In this document: positions 32,166 through 40,026 of the stretch, in pieces
Layout: each line of letters begins with the position of its first letter
How positions within the stretch are numbered: the stretch's first letter is position 1
Origin: Pseudomonadota bacterium
GTDB lineage: Bacteria; Pseudomonadota; Alphaproteobacteria; Rhizobiales; Hyphomicrobiaceae
Direction of reading: 5' to 3'
Length of the DNA stretch: 64,000 bases
NCBI GenBank assembly: GCA_023412805.1
Contig: JAEZRM010000064.1
Location: forward strand, 372,001 to 436,000
Made by a program: the position numbers and the translations under genes
Notes under the pieces: generated by a model
Told to the model about the DNA's origin: nothing
The model's database searches: none
What the model saw: the letters and a program-made list of their open reading frames with translations, nothing else

Positions 32166-33836
32166 TCAATCCGGCCCCTTCATGGACCAGTTCGACGATG
32201 CGCCACGGGCCTTCTTCGCAAAGAAGAACGACCAGGGATCGGGGAACTCGCCGACAGGGATCTCGATCAGCGCAGGCGCATTGGCCTTGATGGCCGCCTT
32301 GAGTGCGGGCCGCAGCGCCTCGGGTGTCGTCACACGTTCGCCGCGCATCCCGAAGCTTTCGGCGAGACGCACGAAGTCCGGATTGACGAGATCCGACACG
32401 ACCGTGCGGCCTTCGTAGTTGTTCTGCTGGATGCGCTTCACGTTGCCGTAGGCGTTGTCGTTGAAGACAAGCGCCACGACGCCGATGTTGTGTGCGACCG
32501 CCGTTGCCATCTCCTGCACGCCGAACATGAAACCGCCATCGCCGTGCACGGCGACGACCGGGCGGTCGGGGTTGGCGGCCTTGGCGCCGAGTGCCGTCGG
32601 ATAACCCCAGCCGAGCGTGCCCTGGTAGCCCGTCGAGAGGTATGTGCGCGGTTTGTACACCGGATACAGGAGGCGGCTCGCATAGCTCACCTGCGTCAGT
32701 TCCTCGACGACAATGCCGTCCTCGGGGAGCTCCGCGCGAATGGCATCGATCCACGCTTTCTGAGGCGCAAGGCGTGCGAACTTGCCGTCCATCTCAGCGC
32801 GTAGCGCCAACATCTCGTCCGACCGGTCCGCGGGTTTGTCTCCGACGCGCTCGAGCTCGTTCAGCAAGGCGGCAACACCGTCGGCCGCATCTGCAACGAT
32901 CGCGACGTCCGGCGTGCACGTGCGCCCGATGCGCGATGGATCGGCATCGAGATGGATGATCTTCATTGCAGCGTCGCGGCCCCAGTCGAGCATGTGCTGG
33001 AGGCGTGTGCCGATGCCGATGACGACATCGACGTCCTTCCACAGCGCATGGCCCGCGGGGAAGCGGTGGCTGAACGGATTGCGCGCGTCGATGACGCCCT
33101 GGCCCGTGCGATAGCCGATCACCGGTGCCTGGACGCGGGCGGCGAGCTGCGTGACCTCCGCGCTCGCGCCCTGCGCACCGCCGCCGACCAGGATGATCGG
33201 TCGCTTGGCGCCAGCCAGCAGCTTCGCTGCAGCCTTGATCGCGTCGAGGTCGAGGGGCGGTGGCCTGCGCACGGCCGGCGTGTCGTCGAAGGCGATCTCG
33301 GCGCTCGAGCGCCACATGTTCCAGCCGCATTCGAGACCGACGGGCCCTGGCGCGCCGCTCAGGAGCTGATCGAAGGCGGCGCGGCTCTTCGCCGCGGCAT
33401 CCTGGGGGCCCTCGATATGGCCGGCCCATTTCGTGAGCGTCCGCATGATCCCGAGTTGATCCGGGATCTCGTGCAGGAAGCCGATACCCTTGCCGATGAA
33501 CTGCTCGTAGATCTGGCCGGAAATGGCGAGGACAGGCGCGCAGAGCGACTGGGCTGTCGCGAGCGGGGTGGTCGTATTGAGAAAGCCGGGCCCCGGCACC
33601 ACGCAGTAGGCCTGGGGCTTGCCAGTTGCGAGCGCCGCCCCGAGCGCCATGTAGGCCGTCGCTTGCTCGTGGCGGGTGTGAATGGGCTTCAGCGGGTTAC
33701 CAGCCCGCACCAGAGCATCGAAGAAATCGTCGTTTTGAACCCCCGGCAGACAATAAAGCGTATCGAGACCATTCGCCGCCATCGTGCGGATTGTGATCTC
33801 GGCGGCGTTCATCTTGGCGAGGTTGGTCGCTGACAT
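32166..33836 (-). CDS. Thiamine diphosphate-dependent enzyme (acetolactate-synthase superfamily)
   Basis: This 556-residue protein starts at ATG 33836 (MSATNLAKMNAAE). PYR domain with likely catalytic Glu in HTRHEQATAYMALG (about 50); central domain IILVGGGAQGASAEV; PP domain with VHGDGGFMFGVQEM and NDNAYGNVKR, the GDG...NDN ThDP-Mg motif. It is a decarboxylase/ligase of 2-oxo acids or similar; the substrate is undefined. It is only distantly similar to the ThDP enzyme at 14802. It is followed by a CoA-transferase gene, so a joint pathway acting on a CoA-linked or 2-oxo acid is plausible. Confidence 0.9.
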   Translation of the reverse strand: MSATNLAKMNAAEITIRTMAANGLDTLYCLPGVQNDDFFDALVRAGNPLKPIHTRHEQATAYMALGAALATGKPQAYCVVPGPGFLNTTTPLATAQSLCAPVLAISGQIYEQFIGKGIGFLHEIPDQLGIMRTLTKWAGHIEGPQDAAAKSRAAFDQLLSGAPGPVGLECGWNMWRSSAEIAFDDTPAVRRPPPLDLDAIKAAAKLLAGAKRPIILVGGGAQGASAEVTQLAARVQAPVIGYRTGQGVIDARNPFSHRFPAGHALWKDVDVVIGIGTRLQHMLDWGRDAAMKIIHLDADPSRIGRTCTPDVAIVADAADGVAALLNELERVGDKPADRSDEMLALRAEMDGKFARLAPQKAWIDAIRAELPEDGIVVEELTQVSYASRLLYPVYKPRTYLSTGYQGTLGWGYPTALGAKAANPDRPVVAVHGDGGFMFGVQEMATAVAHNIGVVALVFNDNAYGNVKRIQQNNYEGRTVVSDLVNPDFVRLAESFGMRGERVTTPEALRPALKAAIKANAPALIEIPVGEFPDPWSFFFAKKARGASSNWSMKGPD

Positions 33837-34003
33837 GTCCGGCTCCCGGGAATGGCCTTTTTTCTGGCTACCTGAAGGGGCAGGGCGTGTCACGGGGGTA
33901 AACGCGGGCCGAAGTCCTGTTGCGGCGCATGTAGAGTGCCATGCGAGCGCCATCCTTGATGTGGATAATGGCGCCAGCACTCTGCGATAACCACTAGGAT
34001 CGC

Positions 34004-35398
34004 ATGAGCGAATCGCGACCAGCTTGGGGAATGATGGCGGATCTGGGAATGAACAGCGCGCGTATGCTGCGCAGCACGAGTAGCGTCGTCAAAGTGGCGT
34101 CGTGGCTCATCTCGGGCGCCGTGGTGGCGACCGCAGGCATGGCGCTCGCGCAGCAGCCTACACCTTCTATTCCGGGCCTTGTCGTCACGACGACGCCACC
34201 TACGGCCCCGCCGCCGCGCGAGCCGGTGGCGCCGCTGCGCACGGATCCCGCGCCGCCGAAGACGGCGAAGCCCAAACCCGCGCCGCGGCCGAGGCGTGAG
34301 GCGAGCTCCGCGCCCGTGAGCGGCGCAAGCTCGGGCGGCAGCGGCCGCGGTCAAGGCATTGTCATGCTCGTCAACGACGAGCCGATCACCGGTTACGAGA
34401 TCGAGCAGCGCGCGACGCTCATGGCTGCGGGCTCGGGCGGTGGCGGAGACATGCGCGCGCGGGCCGAGGCGCGCTGGAAGCAGATCATCCAGGATCCGAA
34501 GACCAATGAGCGCTTCCAGCAGTTTCTGCGCGAGAAGCAGCCGAGCAGTCGCGATGAAGCTGTCGCGCTGCAGAAGCAGTACATCGGTGGTCTGCAGAAG
34601 AACATGCTCGAGCAGCTCCGCCGCGAGGCACGCGTCGGCAACATCCAGAAGTTCCGCGCCAAGGCACGGGAAGAGCTGATCGAAGAGAAGTTGAAGATTC
34701 AGGCCGGCAAGCGTCTCAGCATCACGGTCAGCGACGAAGAGGTCGACCGCGCCTTCAAGGACATGGTGTCGCGCAACAAGACGACTGAGGATCAGTTCGT
34801 CGCCCAGCTCAGGTCCCAGGGCCTGGACCCGTCGACCATCAAGGCACGCACGCGTGCAGCGCTTGTATGGCGCGATGTCATCCGGCGTCAGTACGGCCAC
34901 CAGATCAATATCAACGACCGCGACATCGACCGGTTCGTCGAGCAGTCCGCCGACGATGACGGCAGCGCGCCCAAGGTCGAGATGCAACTCCATCGGATCA
35001 CGCTTGCCGTGCCCGGGCGTATCGACCAGGCCGCGCTGGCGCGCCGTCTTGCCGAGGCCGAGGCGCTGCGCAAGCGTTTCCGGGGCTGCCGCAATACGCA
35101 GGAGTTGGTTAAGGGCCTGCCTGATGCCCGCTTCGAGAGCCTCGCCAATCAGGCGGCTGCATCCGTCAGCGAGCCGACCCGGAGTCTGCTCCTCAATGCC
35201 AAGGACGGCGAGATGGTGCCTCCCACGCTTGCCAGCACCGGCGTCGAGCTATATGCCGTGTGCGGGCGCAAGACCGTCAAAGTGGACGAGGAAAAGCGCC
35301 TCAAGGCTCAGCAGGAGCTGACGATGCGCGAGTTCGATGTCGTCTCACGGCGCCATCTCCGTGATCTCCGTTCCGAGGCCTTGATCGAGAAACGCTGA
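34004..35398 (+). CDS. surA: SurA-like periplasmic chaperone
   Basis: This 464-residue protein starts at ATG 34004; ATG 34049 is an alternative. A signal segment (VASWLISGAVVATAGMALAQ) ends near residue 49, followed by a Pro-rich linker to about 112. The SurA N-domain begins IVMLVNDEPITGYEIEQRATL, and a helical region to about 310 includes EELIEEKLKIQAGKRL. The parvulin-type region (about 325-430) is weakly conserved, as in other alphaproteobacterial SurA proteins. It helps outer-membrane proteins cross the periplasm. It heads surA-pdxA-rsmA; the usual lptD upstream is absent. Confidence 0.87.
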   Translation: MSESRPAWGMMADLGMNSARMLRSTSSVVKVASWLISGAVVATAGMALAQQPTPSIPGLVVTTTPPTAPPPREPVAPLRTDPAPPKTAKPKPAPRPRREASSAPVSGASSGGSGRGQGIVMLVNDEPITGYEIEQRATLMAAGSGGGGDMRARAEARWKQIIQDPKTNERFQQFLREKQPSSRDEAVALQKQYIGGLQKNMLEQLRREARVGNIQKFRAKAREELIEEKLKIQAGKRLSITVSDEEVDRAFKDMVSRNKTTEDQFVAQLRSQGLDPSTIKARTRAALVWRDVIRRQYGHQININDRDIDRFVEQSADDDGSAPKVEMQLHRITLAVPGRIDQAALARRLAEAEALRKRFRGCRNTQELVKGLPDARFESLANQAAASVSEPTRSLLLNAKDGEMVPPTLASTGVELYAVCGRKTVKVDEEKRLKAQQELTMREFDVVSRRHLRDLRSEALIEKR

Positions 35399-35422
35399 CA
35401 TCAAGGGTCGGGAGTCAAGGCC

Positions 35423-36481
35423 TTGGCAAGCGAAGTTGGGCGTGCGGCGGGTTCGCGCCGCCCGCTGGCGCTCACAATGGGCGATCCGGCCGGCGTTGGC
35501 CTCGACATCACGCTCGCTGCGTGGCGCGACCGCGACCGCAGTGGCATCCCACCATTCATCCTGTATGCCGATCCGCTCGCCGTTGCGGAGCGCGCGCGTG
35601 TGCTCGACCTTCCCATAGATCTTGCCGTCACCGAGGATCTGGAGGCGGCGGGCAAGGCATTCGCCGAGCGATTGCCGGTCAGGCCGGTGCCGCTGGCCGC
35701 GGCCGTTCTTCCTGGCCGCTCGGACGTGCTCAATGCCGGTGGCATCATCGCGGCCATCGATCTTGCCGTGGCTGATGCCGTCGCGGGCCGCGTGTCGGGA
35801 GTTACGACCAACCCGATTGCGAAGAGCACGCTGCTGCGCGCAGGCTTCCATCATCCCGGACATACGGAATACCTCGCCGAACTTGCGGAGCGTCATTGCC
35901 CGGGACGGAACTGGGTGCCGGTGATGATGCTGGCCTCGGACATTCTGCGCGTCGTGCCGCTCACCGTCCACGTTCCCGTTGCGCGGGTGCCGGAGCTGCT
36001 GAGTACACCGCGCGTGATCGAGACCGTGCATATCGTCGCCGAGGCCATGATTGCCGACTTCGGGATCGCGCGACCGCGCATTGCGGTCACCGGCTTGAAT
36101 CCGCACGCGGGTGAGGCTGGTACCATTGGTCGCGAGGAAGTGACCGTCATCGGACCGGCCGTTGCGACACTGCAGGCCGAAGGATTCGCCGTCACGGGCC
36201 CGCACTCCGCCGACTCGCTCTTTCATGGCCCGGCACGCGAGCGCTACGACGCCGTGGTCACGATGTATCACGATCAGGCACTCATCCCGATCAAAACGCT
36301 CGCGTTCGACACGGCAGTGAATGTCACCCTCGGCTTGCCGTTCGTGCGCACGTCGCCTGATCACGGCACGGCCTTCGATATCGCGGGCACCGGCACGGCC
36401 TCGCCTTCGAGCCTCGTTGCCGCGCTCAAGCTCGGCGCGGACCTCGCCGATCGCCGAGTAGCGGCCGCAAATCATGCCTGA
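35423..36481 (+). CDS. pdxA: 4-hydroxythreonine-4-phosphate dehydrogenase
   Basis: This 352-residue protein acts in vitamin B6 synthesis, with NAD-dependent oxidation and decarboxylation of 4-phosphohydroxy-threonine. The start is TTG 35423, since the only in-frame ATG lies inside the conserved LALTMGDPAGVG. GGAG sits 8 nt upstream. Metal and substrate motifs: HPGHTEYLAEL, HVPVARVPELL, GLNPHAGE and MYHDQALIPIK. It overlaps rsmA by 8 nt, so the two are translationally coupled. Confidence 0.95.
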   Translation: MASEVGRAAGSRRPLALTMGDPAGVGLDITLAAWRDRDRSGIPPFILYADPLAVAERARVLDLPIDLAVTEDLEAAGKAFAERLPVRPVPLAAAVLPGRSDVLNAGGIIAAIDLAVADAVAGRVSGVTTNPIAKSTLLRAGFHHPGHTEYLAELAERHCPGRNWVPVMMLASDILRVVPLTVHVPVARVPELLSTPRVIETVHIVAEAMIADFGIARPRIAVTGLNPHAGEAGTIGREEVTVIGPAVATLQAEGFAVTGPHSADSLFHGPARERYDAVVTMYHDQALIPIKTLAFDTAVNVTLGLPFVRTSPDHGTAFDIAGTGTASPSSLVAALKLGADLADRRVAAANHA

Positions 36482-37355
36482 GGAACGGCAGCGACCGGGC
36501 GATGGCCTGCCACCGCTGCGCGAGGTGATCGCCGCACTCGAGATCGACGCGAAGAAAAGCCTCGGCCAGAATTTCATTCTCGATCTCAATCTGACGCGGC
36601 GGATCGCGCGTCTCGCCGCGCCTCTCGATACGACGACCGTCGTGGAGATCGGCCCGGGCCCGGGCGGTCTCACGCGCGGCCTGCTCATGGAAGGCGCGCG
36701 GCGCGTCATCGTCGTCGAGCGTGACCAGCGTTGTGCGCCCGCTCTGGCGCAGATTTCCGATGCCTATCCCGGGCGGCTTTCGGTTCATATGGGCGACGCG
36801 CTGGATGTGGATTGGGCCGCGCTGCTCGCGCGGGATGCCGGCCGCACGGTGATCATCGCGAACCTGCCCTATAATGTCGCGACGCGGCTGCTCATCGGCT
36901 GGCTCGAGACGGACCCTTGGCCGCCCTGGTGGGCGCAGATGGCGCTCATGTTCCAGAAGGAAGTGGCCGAGCGCATTGTTGCGCAGCCAGGCACCAAGGC
37001 TTACGGGCGCCTCGCGGTGATATCGCAGTGGCGCGCGACGCCGCGTATTGCCTTGACGCTGGGTCCGGAGGCCTTCACGCCGCCGCCGAAAGTGGCATCG
37101 GCCGTCGTCAGTTTCCAGCCGCGCGCGGAGCCGATGCCTGCGTGCTCGGTGCATTGGCTCGGCCGCGTGACGGCCGCCGCATTCGGCCAGCGCCGCAAGA
37201 TGCTCCGTCAGAGTTTGCGGACGCTCATCGCGGATCCACTGCCGCTGCTCGAAGCGGCTGGTGTCGCACCGGAGCAACGCGCCGAGCAACTCGATGTCGC
37301 GACGTTTGCGCGGCTTGCGAATATTGCCGAACGGCTCGGGGGAACGGCTCGCTAG
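36474..37355 (+). CDS. rsmA: 16S rRNA dimethyladenosine transferase (KsgA)
   Basis: This 293-residue protein dimethylates two adjacent adenosines near the 3' end of 16S rRNA during 30S maturation. SAM motif I is VEIGPGPGGLTRGLL, the N-terminal family block is KKSLGQNFILD, and the catalytic motif IV is NLPYNVAT. The C-terminal domain has FGQRRKMLRQSL, a hallmark of KsgA. The start overlaps the pdxA end. Its stop is separated from the converging DnaJ-like gene by a single base. Confidence 0.96.
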   Translation: MPEERQRPGDGLPPLREVIAALEIDAKKSLGQNFILDLNLTRRIARLAAPLDTTTVVEIGPGPGGLTRGLLMEGARRVIVVERDQRCAPALAQISDAYPGRLSVHMGDALDVDWAALLARDAGRTVIIANLPYNVATRLLIGWLETDPWPPWWAQMALMFQKEVAERIVAQPGTKAYGRLAVISQWRATPRIALTLGPEAFTPPPKVASAVVSFQPRAEPMPACSVHWLGRVTAAAFGQRRKMLRQSLRTLIADPLPLLEAAGVAPEQRAEQLDVATFARLANIAERLGGTAR

Positions 37356-37356
37356 T

Positions 37357-38259
37357 TCAGTCGCGCCCCGGATCGTAGCGATTGCGCTGGCGCCACTCGG
37401 CCATGAAATACGAGAGCGACTCGTCCACATTCTCCGGCATGACGATCCGGATCGTCACGAGCTGATCGCCGACACTGCCGTCGACGGGGCTGCGGACGCC
37501 CTTGCCCTTCAAGCGGAAGATCCGTCCCGAACTGGTGGCCTTGGGAATCTGCAGCGCGACCCGGCCGGAAATCGTCGCAACCTCGATCTTGCCGCCGAGT
37601 ACGGCCTCGTCGATGGAGATCGGCACCTCGAGCAGGATGTCGTTGCCGAGACGCTTGAACTTCGGATGCGGACGCACGTGAATCTCGACCAGTGCGTCGC
37701 CGTTCTCACCGCCGCGCAGACCGGGTGTACCCTTGCCTTTCAGGCGGAGTACCTGCCCGTCGGCAACACCTTCCTGGACGTTGAGGTCGAGCGTGCCGCC
37801 TTCCGGCATCGTCACGCGCTTCTTGGTGCCGCCCACGGCCTCCATGAAATCGACTTCGAGCGTGTAGCGTACATCCTGGCCGCGTATGTTGAGGCCAGGG
37901 CCGCGCGTGCCGCGCCCGCCGAAGAGGTCCGAGAAAATGTCGGTGACGCCGGTATCGCGTGTGCCATTGGCCGATCCGCCGAAGCCATTGGGCCAGCCGG
38001 CCCCGGCGCCATTGCGCGCATAGGTGCGAACGGGCTCGCCCTGGGCATCGATCTCGCCGTCGTCGTAGCGGCGTCGCTTCGTGGAATCGCCGAGAATGTC
38101 ATAGGCGGCTGTGACCCGCTTGAAGCGGTCGCTGGCAGCGGGGTCGTCCGGGCGCACGTCAGGGTGCAGCTCCTTGGCCAGCCGCCGATAGGCTCGCCTG
38201 ATCTCGTCGTCCTGTGCGCCCCTGGCAACGCCCAGAACCGTGTAGAGGTCATCAGACAT
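37357..38259 (-). CDS. DnaJ-family co-chaperone without zinc finger (CbpA-like)
   Basis: This 300-residue protein starts at ATG 38259. An N-terminal J domain has LYTVLGVARGAQDDEIRRAY and the essential HPD in ELHPDVRP (about 33). A Gly/Phe-rich linker (WPNGFGGSAN) and FSDLFGG follow, then the two beta-barrel substrate domains with LNVQEGVADGQVLRLKGKG and IFRLKGKGV. The protein has no cysteines, so the DnaJ zinc finger is absent; this is the DnaJ type II/CbpA arrangement. It would stimulate an Hsp70. Confidence 0.93.
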   Translation of the reverse strand: MSDDLYTVLGVARGAQDDEIRRAYRRLAKELHPDVRPDDPAASDRFKRVTAAYDILGDSTKRRRYDDGEIDAQGEPVRTYARNGAGAGWPNGFGGSANGTRDTGVTDIFSDLFGGRGTRGPGLNIRGQDVRYTLEVDFMEAVGGTKKRVTMPEGGTLDLNVQEGVADGQVLRLKGKGTPGLRGGENGDALVEIHVRPHPKFKRLGNDILLEVPISIDEAVLGGKIEVATISGRVALQIPKATSSGRIFRLKGKGVRSPVDGSVGDQLVTIRIVMPENVDESLSYFMAEWRQRNRYDPGRD

Positions 38260-38484
38260 GAGCACCGCGTGTCAGCCCGCTGAAATTGTCCGGCACTATG
38301 AAGGAAGCGCCCACCGATTTTAATCAATGAGCGCGATTCTTGCCGCCGATGGAACTGCCACATCCTCCCATCTGCAACAATCATGCTCTAGCGGGGGATT
38401 TCGGCAACTTCGCGCCAATCCACACTCTATTGTCGTCGATCGCAACTTGGGATCGCTTCGGCACCGAGGGCAGCTACCTGCCCG

Positions 38485-40026
38485 TCACGCATAGCGAATT
38501 TCGGGCTTGTGGCCGACCAGCTCGGCCAGCACCTCGAAGCGGCGGCGCAGCCGCTCGCCGTCGAGATCGCGATGCGTGGCGGGCAGCTTGAGGACGAGCT
38601 TGCCCGGTTCATAGCTGAGCGGAGTCTCGTCGATGATCCCCGGCCGGCCGATCGAGAGCATGTGCGCGGAGCGGATCGCGGCGCCGAGAACGCGGGCCCG
38701 CTTCAATGTGCGGCGCGAGACCAGCGCCCTGAGGGCTGCTGGCAACTCGTCCTCGGCCCCGGAGACGCGCCCAGTGCCGACGTGGCGGAAATAGACGGTG
38801 AGCGCCAGGAAAATGCGACCCTCATGGTCGATCCCACCGAGACCGGCATGGGCGACGGTATTCAGGCTCTGCTCGCCGCGATGGTCCGGATGGGCGCGCC
38901 AGCCCACATCGGAGATCAGGCAGGCAGCGTAGCGAAGACGCTGCTCGTCTGGCGTTTCACGCGGACCGGGCTCCGTGAAGAGCGCATCGGTCCACGCGCA
39001 CAGCTCCCGCGCATGCGCCAGCGAGCGCGAGTGCAGGCGTGCATGATCCTCACAGAAGGCGAGCAGCGGATCTCGCTTGCGCTCGGGGGGCGAGAGCAGG
39101 CTGAAGACCAGGCCCTCGCGCACGCCGTACACCGAGAAGACTACTTCCTTGGGTTTCATGCGCCGCAGGAGGCGTTCGAGAACGAGCGCGCCATAGGGCA
39201 GCACCTCGCGGCGTGCCCGCGTGACCTCTTCGATGCCGCGGATGTCGGCAAGCTTCTTGGCCTTGCGTATGTTCTCGCAGAAATCGATGCAGGCGCGACT
39301 CTCGATGCTGTAGCCGTGCATGACGCGCAGCGGATATTTGCGCAGATCCATGTGCAGCTTGGCGAGCGAGCGCCACGTACCGCCGACGGCATAGAACGTG
39401 CGGCCCTCGCCGGACGCGAGCCACGGCAGTTCGGCAAGGCTCGCGTCGACGAGTTCGATGGCCCGGTCGAGCTTGTTCCCGGAGGTATCGATGAGCCGCA
39501 GTCCGCCGAGCGGCAATGTCACGGCGGCTGTCGACTTGCCGCCCGCGATGTCGATCAGCTCGAGGCTGCCGCCGCCGAGATCGCCCGCAATGCCATTGGC
39601 CTGCGGTATGCCCATGAATGTGCCGCTTGCCGCAAGCTCGGCTTCGCGTGCGCCGGACAGCACCGCGATGCGGGCGCCGATGGCCTGTTCGCCACGCGCG
39701 ATGAATTCCGGGCCGTTCGCCGCTTCGCGCACGGCGGCCGTTGCAATGACACGCACGTTCTTGACACCGAGAACGCGGTTGATCGCGTGGAAGCGGCGCA
39801 AAGCCTCGAACGCGCGTTCGACAGCCTCGGCGTCGAGCCGCCCGGTCGATGCGACCGTGCGGCCCAGACCGCAAAGCACCTTCTCGTTGAAGAGCGGAGC
39901 CGGACTGCGGATGGCCCCCTCGTAGACCACGAGGCGAACTGAGTTGGACCCGATGTCGACCACCGAGATCGGCTCGAGCTCGTCGAGCCCCATCGGTCGA
40001 TCGTCTCTGCCATCAGCAAACGTCAC
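38485..40026 (-). CDS. ppx: Exopolyphosphatase / pppGpp phosphohydrolase (Ppx/GppA)
   Basis: This 513-residue protein starts at GTG 40026, whose GTGA overlaps the ppk stop. The actin-like ATPase fold is marked by VVDIGSNSVRLVVYEG (phosphate 1), GDLGGGSLELIDI (phosphate 2), and FYAVGGTWRSLAKLH. A C-terminal HD-type helical domain (about 310-500) includes SDVGWRAHPDHRGEQ. It degrades polyphosphate and thus opposes Ppk encoded immediately upstream. Confidence 0.95.
   Translation of the reverse strand: MTFADGRDDRPMGLDELEPISVVDIGSNSVRLVVYEGAIRSPAPLFNEKVLCGLGRTVASTGRLDAEAVERAFEALRRFHAINRVLGVKNVRVIATAAVREAANGPEFIARGEQAIGARIAVLSGAREAELAASGTFMGIPQANGIAGDLGGGSLELIDIAGGKSTAAVTLPLGGLRLIDTSGNKLDRAIELVDASLAELPWLASGEGRTFYAVGGTWRSLAKLHMDLRKYPLRVMHGYSIESRACIDFCENIRKAKKLADIRGIEEVTRARREVLPYGALVLERLLRRMKPKEVVFSVYGVREGLVFSLLSPPERKRDPLLAFCEDHARLHSRSLAHARELCAWTDALFTEPGPRETPDEQRLRYAACLISDVGWRAHPDHRGEQSLNTVAHAGLGGIDHEGRIFLALTVYFRHVGTGRVSGAEDELPAALRALVSRRTLKRARVLGAAIRSAHMLSIGRPGIIDETPLSYEPGKLVLKLPATHRDLDGERLRRRFEVLAELVGHKPEIRYA

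Noticed and set aside
30848..33836. Oxalate degradation operon (frc-oxc)
   Set aside because: The ThDP enzyme does not show the characteristic oxalyl-CoA decarboxylase N-terminus or motifs I know; kept as an open question only.
38509..39942. 477-codon open frame antisense to ppx
   Set aside because: It is a mirror of ppx codons; no homology and no ribosome site.
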